Below are positions 45,686 through 54,483 of a stretch of 64,000 nt of DNA, in pieces (the stretch's first letter is position 1; each line of letters begins with the position of its first letter). This DNA comes from Mesorhizobium sp. WSM4904 (GTDB lineage Bacteria; Pseudomonadota; Alphaproteobacteria; Rhizobiales; Rhizobiaceae). The position numbers and the translations under genes were made by a program. The notes under the pieces were generated by a model, which was not told where the DNA came from, searched no databases, and was given only the letters and a program-made list of their open reading frames with translations. Location: assembly GCF_029674545.1 (NCBI RefSeq), contig NZ_CP121354.1, positions 1,550,001 to 1,614,000 on the forward strand. The letters run 5' to 3'.

Positions 45686-47961
45686 GTTGTTGTGCACCGG
45701 GCGCCGAAATGGCGCTTGATCTGGGCAGCACCACGTCGGTCCTGCCGTCTAGTCAAGAGATCAGGCTGGCGAGCCGATCGCTTGGAGATGATCTCCGCCA
45801 AACCGATCTTTCGGTGCCGAGCGTTCATTGCGCAGCTTGTATCCAGACGATCGAGACGGCGTTGGGAACGCTCGATCGCGTCGAGAGCGCCCGCGTCAAC
45901 CTGTCGACGAAACGGGTCTCGGTCCGCTGGCGTGGCGACGAGGTTCCACCGTTCGTCGCCGCGCTTGGACGGCTCGGCTACCAGGCGCATCTCTTCGCCC
46001 CCGAGATTGATGAAAAGGACAGGACGCTTTCGGAGTTGATCCGCGCCGTCGCGGTTGCCGGGTTCGCGGCGGGCAATATCATGCTGCTTTCGGTCTCTGT
46101 CTGGTCCGGGGCCGAAGGGGCTACCCGCGACCTGTTTCACTGGGTCTCCGCATTGATCGCCATCCCAGCGCTCGCCTTCGCCGGCGGCATCTTCTTCCGC
46201 TCGGCCTGGAATGCACTGCGCCACGGCCGCATGAACATGGACGTGCCGATCGCGGTCGGAGTGTCGCTCGCTTACGCCATGAGCCTCTATGAGACGATCA
46301 ACCATGGCGACCACGCCTATTTCGACGCGTCGGTTTCGCTGCTTTTTTTCCTTTTGATCGGCAGGACGCTGGATCACGTGATGCGCGAACGTGCCCGCAC
46401 CGCGGTGAAAGGCCTGTCGCAGCTGGCCGCACGCGGCGCCATGGTGCTGCGCGGCGATGGCGCGCGCGACTATCTGCCGGTTGGCGAGATCGAACCGGGG
46501 ATGCAGCTGCTGATCGCGGCCGGTGAAAGGATCCCCGTCGACGGCAAGATCATCCACGGAGCGTCTGATCTCGACTGCTCGCTGGCCTCAGGCGAAAGCG
46601 CGCCGAAAAACGTGGCGCCGGGCGAAGCCGTGCAGGCCGGCGTGCTCAATCTTACCGGCCCGCTGACGATCGAGGCGACCGCCGCCGCGAAGGATTCGTT
46701 CCTCGCCGAAATGGTTCGGCTGATGGAAGCCGCAGAGGGCGGTCGCGCGCACTATCGCCGCATCGCTGATCGCGTGTCGGCACTCTACGCGCCCGTGGTT
46801 CATCTCACCGCCTTCGTGACATTCCTGGGTTGGATGGCGGCGACGGGCGACTGGCACCGGGCGATGACGATCGCCATTGCCGTTCTGATCATCACCTGCC
46901 CGTGCGCGCTCGGCCTCGCCGTACCGATCGTTCAGGTGGTCGCCGCGCGGCGTCTGTTCGAGAACGGCATCATGGTCAAGGACGGTTCGGCCATGGAGCG
47001 CCTGGCGACGATTGATAACGCAGTGTTCGACAAGACCGGAACGCTCACGCTCGGACAACCCCGGCTCCTCAATGCATCGTCGATCGATCCGGCCATGCTG
47101 GCAATCGCGGCAGACATGGCCGCGCACTCGCGTCACCCGTTTTCAAAGGCCATAACCGGCTTTGCCGCTCCTGGCGGGCAACACAAATTCGATGCCGTCA
47201 CAGAGCATCCGGGGTTCGGGATCGAAGCCACTGTCGCCGGAAGCATCTGGCGGCTGGGTCGACGCGGATGGGCTGGATGGAAGGCCCGGACCGGTGGTGA
47301 AGGCAACCATGGCTATGGCGGAACGGTGCTGACAAAAGACGGGTTCATTGTCGCGACCTTCGATTTCGAGGATGCGCTGCGCGCCGACGCGGCGGCGGCG
47401 ATCAAGCGATTGAACGATACTGGGGTGTCGATGCAAATGCTGTCGGGCGATACCGCAGGTGCCTGCGGTGAAGTTGCAAGAATGCTGGGTGTCGAGGACT
47501 TCGTTCCGTGCCTGCTGCCGTCGGGCAAGGTCGAGCGCATCGAGACCCTGGCGAAAGACGGACACAAGGTTCTGATGGTTGGCGACGGCCTCAACGACAC
47601 GCCGGCGCTGAGCGCGGCGCATGTCTCGATCGCTCCGGCCACCGCCGCCGACATTGGCCGCAATGCCGCCGACTTCGTATTCCTGCGCGAAAGCCTTCTG
47701 GCAGTGCCTCTCGCGCTGGACGTCTCGCGCAAGGCGGGACACCTGATCCGCCAGAACATCGCGATTGCGATCGTCTACAATGCCGTCGCCGTGCCGATCG
47801 CCATCCTGGGCCACGCCACGCCTTTGTTAGCGGCGATTGCCATGTCTGCCTCATCGGTGCTTGTTATTGGAAACGCATTGCGCTTGCACGGCTTCGGGGC
47901 GAATGCGACGCTGCAAGTTATTCAAAAAGTCGGACGCTCCGCAGTCAGCTATTCGGCATAA
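45682..47961 (+). CDS. fixI: FixI/CcoI, P1B-type copper ATPase
   Basis: 759 residues. N-terminal heavy-metal domain with HCAAC (about residue 52), membrane CPC motif (ITCPCALGLAVP), phosphorylation motif DKTGT, and GDGLNDTPAL hinge. Exports copper to the periplasm for insertion into FixN. Starts inside the last codons of fixH. Confidence 0.95.
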   Translation: MSCCAPGAEMALDLGSTTSVLPSSQEIRLASRSLGDDLRQTDLSVPSVHCAACIQTIETALGTLDRVESARVNLSTKRVSVRWRGDEVPPFVAALGRLGYQAHLFAPEIDEKDRTLSELIRAVAVAGFAAGNIMLLSVSVWSGAEGATRDLFHWVSALIAIPALAFAGGIFFRSAWNALRHGRMNMDVPIAVGVSLAYAMSLYETINHGDHAYFDASVSLLFFLLIGRTLDHVMRERARTAVKGLSQLAARGAMVLRGDGARDYLPVGEIEPGMQLLIAAGERIPVDGKIIHGASDLDCSLASGESAPKNVAPGEAVQAGVLNLTGPLTIEATAAAKDSFLAEMVRLMEAAEGGRAHYRRIADRVSALYAPVVHLTAFVTFLGWMAATGDWHRAMTIAIAVLIITCPCALGLAVPIVQVVAARRLFENGIMVKDGSAMERLATIDNAVFDKTGTLTLGQPRLLNASSIDPAMLAIAADMAAHSRHPFSKAITGFAAPGGQHKFDAVTEHPGFGIEATVAGSIWRLGRRGWAGWKARTGGEGNHGYGGTVLTKDGFIVATFDFEDALRADAAAAIKRLNDTGVSMQMLSGDTAGACGEVARMLGVEDFVPCLLPSGKVERIETLAKDGHKVLMVGDGLNDTPALSAAHVSIAPATAADIGRNAADFVFLRESLLAVPLALDVSRKAGHLIRQNIAIAIVYNAVAVPIAILGHATPLLAAIAMSASSVLVIGNALRLHGFGANATLQVIQKVGRSAVSYSA

Positions 47962-47966
47962 TCCTC

Positions 47967-48122
47967 GTGACGACGTTGCTCTATCTCATACCAGTGGCCC
48001 TTTTTCTGGGTGCACTGGGTGTGTCCGGCTTCGTCTGGGCATTGCGAAGCGGTCAATACGAAGATCTCGACGGAGCCGCCGAGCGGATACTAATTGATCG
48101 GGACGACAAACCGGAACGCTGA
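47967..48122 (+). CDS. fixS: FixS/CcoS, cbb3 maturation protein
   Basis: 51 residues from a GTG five bases after fixI: MTTLLYLIPVALFLGALG membrane helix, then the family tail (VWALRSGQYEDLDGAAERIL). Required for cofactor insertion into the oxidase. Last gene of fixGHIS. Confidence 0.9.
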   Translation: MTTLLYLIPVALFLGALGVSGFVWALRSGQYEDLDGAAERILIDRDDKPER

Positions 48123-48193
48123 TTTCAATCCGCTGTGCATAAGATGCGCGGATCGCGCTCGTCAGTCGAGCCGGCTCGGTCGGGAACAAGCTG

Positions 48194-48235
48194 TCCATGC
48201 TCCATGCTCCATGCTCCATGCTCCATGCTCCATGA
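48194..48235. repeat. Heptanucleotide tandem repeat
   Basis: TCCATGC repeated five times and a sixth copy ending in A. Pure 7-bp array in intergenic DNA after fixS; prone to length change. Confidence 0.95.
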
Positions 48236-48446
48236 CCATCTTGACCTAAGCTGCACACTACATTTGTGAAAAGCCTCTGTCGTGCGAAGGACTGCCTCCC
48301 ATTGCACCCAGTATGAGGCGTGTGATGCCACGAGAGTACCTCGCGTGGCCGGACGAGAGCTTGGCAATGTGCGCACGGGTTCCAAAGTGGAACGTCACGG
48401 TCGATCACCTGACCGTGAACCGCCAGTGCCGATTGGTCATGTCTGG

Positions 48447-48460
48447 CTGATCCAGATCAG
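48447..48460. promoter_or_regulatory. FNR/FixK-type box
   Basis: CTGAT-CCAG-ATCAG has the same symmetric form as the hemN/fnrN box. No clear target: the next plausible start codons are 48511 (tiny frame) and 48851 (CHAT-like protein). Confidence 0.6.
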
Positions 48461-48612
48461 GGTCATACTCATCGGCGTGGTCTATTGACCAGTCTTCGAC
48501 GGAGAAATGCATGACTTACGGAAAGATTGGTCGTCATTATCAGCACCTTCACGGTTCTGGGTTTTCTGTCGTGTGGTCGGCCATGCCTTGTGCTTACGGC
48601 GCAGCCATTAGC

Positions 48613-48800
48613 TGACCGGCGTCGTGTGTATCTCGCTTGCTGGCTGACCATCCGCGTGGCTTGCGCGGACAGGGGGCCGATCAACAGCTTTCGCCTTTGA
48701 TGGGTTGTGTGCGTCGTTGCCGATCCATCCCGATTCCCGGCCCGCGCCTTGAGGCTATGCGACGGTACCGGAACCCAGCGCACGTCACGCGGTTCCGCGC
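48613..48800. repeat. Diverged direct repeat, copy A
   Basis: About 190 bases resembling 49523-49710, sharing ATCTCGCTTGCTGGC-like and CGTTGCCGATC...CCCGGCCC blocks. The two copies flank the CHAT-like gene in the same orientation. Confidence 0.6.
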
Positions 48801-48850
48801 GCGTGGTGTCCGCTCGTCACGACGATGAACGAACAAGCGGCTGGAGTACC

Positions 48851-49468
48851 ATGAACACCGTACACATCATCGACTGCCACAATGCAAATGACTACTTCGC
48901 CGACAGGCAAGAGGGACCGATCGTGCAGCACTTGTTAAAGGCTGTCAACATCCGCGCGGAGCTCCAAATGGCGTTGAACCGAACGAAATTTGGTGAGGCT
49001 GTAGTACGAGCGATGGAGGCGGAGTGCGACGTGCTTCACATCGCCGGGCACGGCAATGGTGACGGGATCGCTTCGTCCAGTGGGCGAAGTGGCCTTCTTT
49101 GGGCTGACTTCGTAAAAATGTTCCAGGGCTCGCATCCAGCGCCGAAGATCCTCGTGATGTCAACGTGCTGCGGAGCATCATCGGGGTTGGGACGTGCGTT
49201 TTCGAAATCGATCAACCGTCCGAAGTTGATCATTGGTTCGAGTGACGCGCGCTATTTCGACGACTATGTCGCCGCGTGGGCTTTGCTCTATCGGCGACTG
49301 AATTGCAAGGACATCGACATCGAAGCCATGCAGCAGGTTCTTGATGAGATATGCGCGGTCGTGGATAAAAGTTTCCGCTACCTTGGCTGGGATGACGAGA
49401 GAGAGCGCTACGTTCGATACCCTCACCCTCGCAAGAGAGCCCGCTTCGACGTCGTGGAGCGTGAGTAG
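48851..49468 (+). CDS. CHAT/caspase-like domain protein
   Basis: 205 residues from ATG 48851 (GGAG before it). The layout fits a caspase-fold CHAT peptidase: strand VLHIAGHGNGD with His67, and strand ILVMSTCCGA with Cys106/Cys107, giving a His-Cys dyad; LLWADFVKMF and PKLIIGSSDARYFDD are typical surroundings. No repeat or sensor domain is attached, and no obvious partner gene lies next to it. Such proteases act in bacterial stress or defence systems; here the role is unknown. It is bracketed by diverged direct repeats. Confidence 0.6.
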   Translation: MNTVHIIDCHNANDYFADRQEGPIVQHLLKAVNIRAELQMALNRTKFGEAVVRAMEAECDVLHIAGHGNGDGIASSSGRSGLLWADFVKMFQGSHPAPKILVMSTCCGASSGLGRAFSKSINRPKLIIGSSDARYFDDYVAAWALLYRRLNCKDIDIEAMQQVLDEICAVVDKSFRYLGWDDERERYVRYPHPRKRARFDVVERE

Positions 49469-49522
49469 TATGCGCAAGGGTTCCAGGTGGAATGTGGCGA
49501 TCGATGCGGCGCGGCCGTCGCT

Positions 49523-49710
49523 GACCAGCGTCGCGAGTGTCTCGCTTGCTGGCGGCGATCTGCGCGGCTGCGCGGCGAAAGGGCGGGATCGGTTAGCCGC
49601 ATCCACCTCTGAGCGCTTTGAGTGCTTCGTTGCCGATCGATGCGAATCTCCCGGCCCAGCGCCTTTAGGCAATGCGGCGGGCACGGAGCTCATGTCACTC
49701 GGCTCAGTTC
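49523..49710. repeat. Diverged direct repeat, copy B
   Basis: Counterpart of 48613-48800. A further shared block (GGGTTCCA-GTGGAA) lies before each copy (about 48378 and 49478), so the repeated unit is probably longer and interrupted in copy A. The stretch 49469-49751 otherwise holds no convincing gene. Confidence 0.55.
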
Positions 49711-49751
49711 CACCGTTACACGAGGATAGGCGACCGGATGGCGGCACGCTG

Positions 49752-50930
49752 ATGGGCTCTGACGATAATTTTGACATCGTTGTCGTTGGAGCCGGCCCGG
49801 TCGGCCTTTCGTTCGCTGCGTCGCTTGCCCAAAGCGAACTCAAGGTGGCAGTTGTTGAACAGAACACATTCGATAGTCTGGCGAATCCGGCTTTCGATGG
49901 TCGCGAAATCGCGCTGACCAACGCTTCGATCAGAACCCTTCGCGAGCTCGGCGCCTGGGATGTCATCCCGGCTTCGGACAAATCAGCACTTCAAGGCGCG
50001 CGCGTGCTCAACGGCTCGAGCGCATTCGCTCTTCGTTTCGATCCTCCCAGCAACTCTGGAGAACCGCTGGGGGTTTTGGTTCCAAATTGCCGGATCCGCG
50101 AGGCGCTGTTCAAAATCGTCCGCTTGCAGGATCGCGCCCGGCTGTTGTGCGGCCACTCGGTCGTCGATGCAACAAACAGCCAAGAAGGAGCAGTCGTAAC
50201 GCTCTCTAATGGCGCGCGTTTAACTGCTCGGCTGGTTGTTGCCGCGGATTCGCGTTTGTCCGCCACGCGTGATCTGCTAGGCATCGGCGCCGATATCAAC
50301 CGGCTTGGCCACTCGATGCTGATTTGCCGAGTGAGGCACGAGCGCGCCCACCACCAGATCGCCATCGAATGGTTCGATCACCATCAGACGATAGCGATAT
50401 TGCCCCTCGCGGAGGGCATGTCGTCGCTGCTGCTCACATTGCGCTCAAACGAGGCCTATAGACTGCTTGCCTTCGATGATGATTTGTTCCTGTCGGAGTT
50501 GACGAAACGGTGTCGAGGGCGCCTTGGAAAAATGACCTTGGCAAGCAAGCGCCACACCTATCCGCTGGTCACGACCTGGGCGCACAAATTCCGGGCGCCG
50601 AGCGCCGCACTCATCGGCGACGCTGCCATCGGCATGCACCCGGTGACCGCTCACGGATTCAACATCGGTCTCAGCAGCCAGAAGCAACTCGCCCGTGGAA
50701 TCATGACTGCGTGCCGCGACGGCCGCAATGTTGGCGACCCCGACATGCTGCATATATACGAAAGGCGGCTGCGCCTGTCGGCGGCGCCGCTCTACCATGC
50801 AACGAACATATTGGTTGGACTCTACTCCAGAGACCACCTGGCGGCACGGCTTGCAAGGCATCTGGGGCTTCGCTTTGCCCAACATGTTCCCCTTGTCCGG
50901 CATGGGATTTCGGCGGAGCTCCAGCGGTGA
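49752..50930 (+). CDS. ubiM: FAD-dependent ubiquinone hydroxylase, UbiM-like
   Basis: 392 residues from ATG 49752. UbiH/COQ6-type flavoprotein monooxygenase with VVGAGPVGLSFA (FAD, residues 10-21) and GDAAIGMHPVTAHGFNIGL (second FAD motif); the GMHPVTAHGFN form is the one I associate with UbiM. It would hydroxylate a ubiquinone precursor ring. Position beside the cbb3 oxidase genes fits a respiratory role. A related hydroxylase (UbiH, UbiF) cannot be excluded. Confidence 0.68.
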   Translation: MGSDDNFDIVVVGAGPVGLSFAASLAQSELKVAVVEQNTFDSLANPAFDGREIALTNASIRTLRELGAWDVIPASDKSALQGARVLNGSSAFALRFDPPSNSGEPLGVLVPNCRIREALFKIVRLQDRARLLCGHSVVDATNSQEGAVVTLSNGARLTARLVVAADSRLSATRDLLGIGADINRLGHSMLICRVRHERAHHQIAIEWFDHHQTIAILPLAEGMSSLLLTLRSNEAYRLLAFDDDLFLSELTKRCRGRLGKMTLASKRHTYPLVTTWAHKFRAPSAALIGDAAIGMHPVTAHGFNIGLSSQKQLARGIMTACRDGRNVGDPDMLHIYERRLRLSAAPLYHATNILVGLYSRDHLAARLARHLGLRFAQHVPLVRHGISAELQR

Positions 50931-51105
50931 TACTGCACCAGCAGTCGCATTTTTGCGCGTGCTGGGCGAGCGATGAGAGAGTGCATGATGCACCGGAGTA
51001 ATCCTGCTCCCCGACGCTGATCTCCGATTGAAGAATTAACCCGTCCTTCAGGGGGGCTGCATAGGCTGCGGACAAGCAGGAGTAAGCAAGCTGACCCGTC
51101 CAGCC

Positions 51106-53007
51106 TTGGAAAAAGAAGATCCGCTGGAGGCGAGAATCCTTCAGGACCAGCTCGCTGATCTGAGGGCAGGCCTTTTCGTCTCAATGCCGATAAGCATTGT
51201 GCTGTCCGGGCTGATTTTGACCGTGCAGGCCCTTTCCGGGAACGGTCTTGCTGGCGCGGCCTGGTTTTCGGTCGTTAATGCGATAAATGCCGCCCGCCTT
51301 GCACTCGCCCGTCATCAGCTGAAGGAACCCGGAGTCCAGGATGATCTGACACGGGTTTGGCTGCGGCTTCGCTGGTTTGGCAGGCTTGCTCTTCTGGCGG
51401 GATTCACCTGGTCATTCCTTGCCGTCCTAACGGCTGGATACACGACGTCTCAAGCATCGCTGCATCTAATAATTCTGGCGGGCATTTCAGCTGGCGCGGT
51501 CACGTACGGCAGCTCATATGCTGCGGCAGCGATATGCTTCATCACACCGCCACTCCTCATTGCCGCCGCATGTTTGCTGACGAAGGGAGCCCCGGAAAAC
51601 TACATTCTGGCTTTTGCCGTCCTGCTTTTCGAGGGCGGCCTGGTTCGATCCTCGTTCGTTGGACAAGCGCGCTTCCGTGACGCGAGCCGCCTGAGACATC
51701 AAGCCGAGCGGCTTGCCGCGGAAATGGAGCGCAATTCCAGGGAGGACCATCTTACCGCGCTCCTCAACAGGCGGGGCCTCGAACATGCAATCGATCAGTT
51801 TGAGAACACCGATGGACCCTTTGTGGCCATGCTGATTGATCTGGACGGGTTCAAATCTGTCAACGATACCTACGGTCACAGAACGGGTGACGAGCTGCTT
51901 GCCAGGATCGCCCGCCGAATAGAGGAAGAAGCACCGGAGGGCTCAACGCTCGCCCGCATCGGTGGGGATGAATTCGTGCTGGTTTTTTCTTCGCGAAAGA
52001 ATTCTCCTTCTCCCACCAATCTCGCGTCCAATCTCATAGCCAAGCTTGCTCGCCCCTATCCTGGGATCGCATCAGTCCGCATTGGAGCGTCTATAGGAAT
52101 CTACTTGGCTGAAAACCCCGGACTAACGGAAATGTTGTTGCGGGCCGACATCGCCCTTTACACAGCTAAGCGCCGCGGCAGGAATGAATTTTGTCTGTTC
52201 GATGCCGAGCTAGCCCGGGAGTTGCAACGCCGCCAGTCAATCGAACGCGATCTTCATTCGGCGATAACGATGAGAAGCTTGGTCGCTTGGTTTCAGCCAA
52301 TCGTAAGACTCGAAACTGAAGCCGTCGTCAGTTTTGAAGCCTTGCTAAGATGGTCTCACCCGCTTCACGGTCCCATTTCTCCGCCCGAGATCATGACAGC
52401 GGCACGCGAAACTGGAATGCTTCAGCTGCTAACTCAAACGGTATTCGCCGACTGTTGCGCTCTTATCGAGGGCTTGGTCAAAGCTGACCGTCGTGATGTT
52501 CGTGTGGCGATGAATGTTTCACCGTGCGAGTTGGAAGCTGGCGATATTGACGAGATGATTCTTAATGGTCTGGCGGCAAAAGACCTCCCTGCAACGATGT
52601 TCGACATCGAGATTACCGAAGAAGCCCCAGTGGATCCGGACAGAGTGGATGAAAAGCTCGCCCGGCTTTCACATGCTGGCATTTCTATCGCGCTCGATGA
52701 CTTCGGCACCGGTTTTTCGACGTTGGCATCGCTCAAGGACAGTCGGATCAGGAAGGTGAAAATAGATCAGGGCTTCGTTCGCGGCTTAGCCAAGTCCCGG
52801 GAGAATCGGCTGCTTGTCAAAGCGGTGATTGATCTTGGTAGGACGCTCGGGATCGAGGTCATGGCCGAGGGCGTTGAAACAGAGGCAGATCGGCAAACTC
52901 TGTACAAGCTTGGCTGCAGAACCGCGCAGGGCTTCCTGTTCTCTAAGGCAGTGCCTCTCCATTTGGCACTTGATTCGGTAGTAAAAGAGCACGCGAAGGA
53001 GTTGTGA
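51106..53007 (+). CDS. Diguanylate cyclase/phosphodiesterase (GGDEF-EAL) with membrane sensor
   Basis: 633 residues from TTG 51106. An N-terminal region with about six membrane helices (25-200) is followed by a GGDEF domain (intact motif in RIGGDEFVLVF) and an EAL domain (SFEALLRWSHP, then DDFGTGFS and EGVET). It makes or breaks cyclic di-GMP. The only good ribosome binding site (GGAG, 51079-51082) fits a CTG at 51091 better than the TTG, so the true start may be a rare CTG, adding five residues. No ATG is available. Confidence 0.9.
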   Translation: MEKEDPLEARILQDQLADLRAGLFVSMPISIVLSGLILTVQALSGNGLAGAAWFSVVNAINAARLALARHQLKEPGVQDDLTRVWLRLRWFGRLALLAGFTWSFLAVLTAGYTTSQASLHLIILAGISAGAVTYGSSYAAAAICFITPPLLIAAACLLTKGAPENYILAFAVLLFEGGLVRSSFVGQARFRDASRLRHQAERLAAEMERNSREDHLTALLNRRGLEHAIDQFENTDGPFVAMLIDLDGFKSVNDTYGHRTGDELLARIARRIEEEAPEGSTLARIGGDEFVLVFSSRKNSPSPTNLASNLIAKLARPYPGIASVRIGASIGIYLAENPGLTEMLLRADIALYTAKRRGRNEFCLFDAELARELQRRQSIERDLHSAITMRSLVAWFQPIVRLETEAVVSFEALLRWSHPLHGPISPPEIMTAARETGMLQLLTQTVFADCCALIEGLVKADRRDVRVAMNVSPCELEAGDIDEMILNGLAAKDLPATMFDIEITEEAPVDPDRVDEKLARLSHAGISIALDDFGTGFSTLASLKDSRIRKVKIDQGFVRGLAKSRENRLLVKAVIDLGRTLGIEVMAEGVETEADRQTLYKLGCRTAQGFLFSKAVPLHLALDSVVKEHAKEL

Positions 53008-53848
53008 CCGGCCTCTCCGTCCGTGCTGCTCGCGGAACTTTCATGTGGGGTGGACCTGACGCGCGAAAGCCGTTTCGGACGGTAGAGTTATTACGGGGGC
53101 GAAACTGAGCACGTGGTTTGGATAGCAGCAATCCGGTCCACCGGCGCACATGCAGCGGCTTCATACAAGCGTTCAAGTTGCGAGATGAGCTTGAGTGAAC
53201 GACGTCGGAGAATTGCGTCCTTTGGACGCTGGTTTCGCGGTTCCCGTAGGATTCGATTACGGGAAGCGTTCTTGGCTGCTTCTCGGCTCAGCGCTCATCG
53301 GGATGAACAACGTACCCGCGGTCAAGGTCTTCGCGACCTCAACCCAGTCACCATCCCGCAACAGCAGCGGTCGGGTCCTGATCAAGCGCTCAGCCTCAGC
53401 ACAGGTGCTGGAGCAACGGTAGAGCGCGGAAAACGTGTATCGGAATGCGCTGGCTCACCATAGGAAGCTGCCACGGCATGTCGAATGTCCCCAGGGGGCG
53501 GACCGTTCCCTTGCATTTGTCTCGATGACGGGCTCTCAAAGCTAAAGCCAAGAGAGCTTTATAAAAATCGCACCCGATCGGCTGCGCAACGACGACCAGC
53601 TGAGGCCCGATCGGGTGCTAAGGTCGTGCCAAAAAAGGCGCGTCACTGTCGCATTTCTAGCCGGCTTGCGATCGGACGTCATCTCTTGGCGATCGCTGCC
53701 CCTTCTCTCAAATGCGCTTAGCGGCGCCGATGGCGAATAGCGCAAGCTTTTCCACCCGTTTCTACTCCACTACCGAGACTCGTCACCAACCTCCTTTTAT
53801 TCGCTTCCATATGGCCCATCCTGTCTCCAATCGAGGAGGAGCGCGAAC
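53008..53848. other. Gene-poor region
   Basis: About 840 bases without a recognised gene. It contains a long-stem inverted repeat (53570-53618). Frames on plus at 53113-53463 and 53195-53422 show no family features. Confidence 0.4.
53570..53618. repeat. Inverted repeat with 12-bp arms
   Basis: GCACCCGATCGG (53570-53581) and CCGATCGGGTGC (53607-53618) are perfect complements around a 25-base loop. No T run follows, so a protein-binding site or relic is as likely as a terminator. Confidence 0.7.
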
Positions 53849-54136
53849 ATGGGCCAAGCCGTAGAACGTCTCAGTCTCGGGAATTCTTCTGCTCGCCAAA
53901 CTGCCGTTGTCGCCGGCACCATATTTGGCAGGGTGACAGTGCACGACAAGATATCAGGCGTTCTTGTCTGGGCTGAACTATGCTTGCAAGCCATAACCCA
54001 AAAATCGCCGATCCCTTTGAATTCGAGCCGGATGAATGGGTGTTTCAAAATTTTTGGCGGTTTTAGGCAGAACCCTCCGATGGCCCGCGTACCGGTCAAG
54101 CTTCGTGAGCACTTTAGGTTCGTCGATCAGGCATAG
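53849..54136 (+). CDS. Hypothetical protein
   Basis: 95 residues from ATG 53849 with GAGGAG at 53836-53841, a good ribosome binding site. No family recognised. The N-terminal 50 residues look protein-like (TAVVAGTIFGRVTVHDKISGVLVWAELCLQA); the rest is basic. May be an accessory gene of the integrase end. Confidence 0.35.
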   Translation: MGQAVERLSLGNSSARQTAVVAGTIFGRVTVHDKISGVLVWAELCLQAITQKSPIPLNSSRMNGCFKIFGGFRQNPPMARVPVKLREHFRFVDQA

Positions 54137-54147
54137 GTTTCTTTCCC

Positions 54148-54483
54148 ATGCCACATGCTGGCCGTTTGCCTAGTTCGGAAGCCCTCGAGAGGCGTTGCTC
54201 GTCTTGGTATGGCGTCGCCCCTTTTTCCGATCCATCGGCCACGGAGCTAGAATGGTGTCTAGCTGTTGCCGCCTACTTGGTCATCCGGCATGGAGATGCC
54301 TATATACCGACCTTCGAAAGGCTGGAATACGAGGTCGAACAAATGCGGCGGAAGCTCGGAAATCGCGAGCGAGCGCAGCGCGTGCTGGCCACGCTCAACC
54401 TAAATGGCTCGGACAGCTGGAGCCGTGAGGTTGGTTCTCAAGGCCTGGATGGCGCCGCAATCACATTCGCCCGGGCGGGGTAA
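54148..54483 (+). CDS. Hypothetical protein near the integrase
   Basis: 111 residues, no known family. Central part ELEWCLAVAAYLVIRHGDAYIPTFERLEYEVEQMRRKL is helical and resembles the IS-interrupted ORF at 35551. Its 3' end overlaps the integrase 3' end by 23 bases in tail-to-tail orientation. Confidence 0.5.
   Translation: MPHAGRLPSSEALERRCSSWYGVAPFSDPSATELEWCLAVAAYLVIRHGDAYIPTFERLEYEVEQMRRKLGNRERAQRVLATLNLNGSDSWSREVGSQGLDGAAITFARAG

Larger units (their letters stand above)
48123..48850. other. Gene-poor region between fixS and the CHAT-like gene
   Basis: Contains a heptamer array (48194-48235), an FNR-type box (48447-48460) and, from 48511 after a GGAGAAA, a 34-codon frame whose neighbouring frame looks like a lipoprotein leader (RLVVIISTFTVLGFLSC). 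The latter may be a frameshifted small gene. 48613-48800 is a diverged copy of 49523-49710. Confidence 0.4.
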
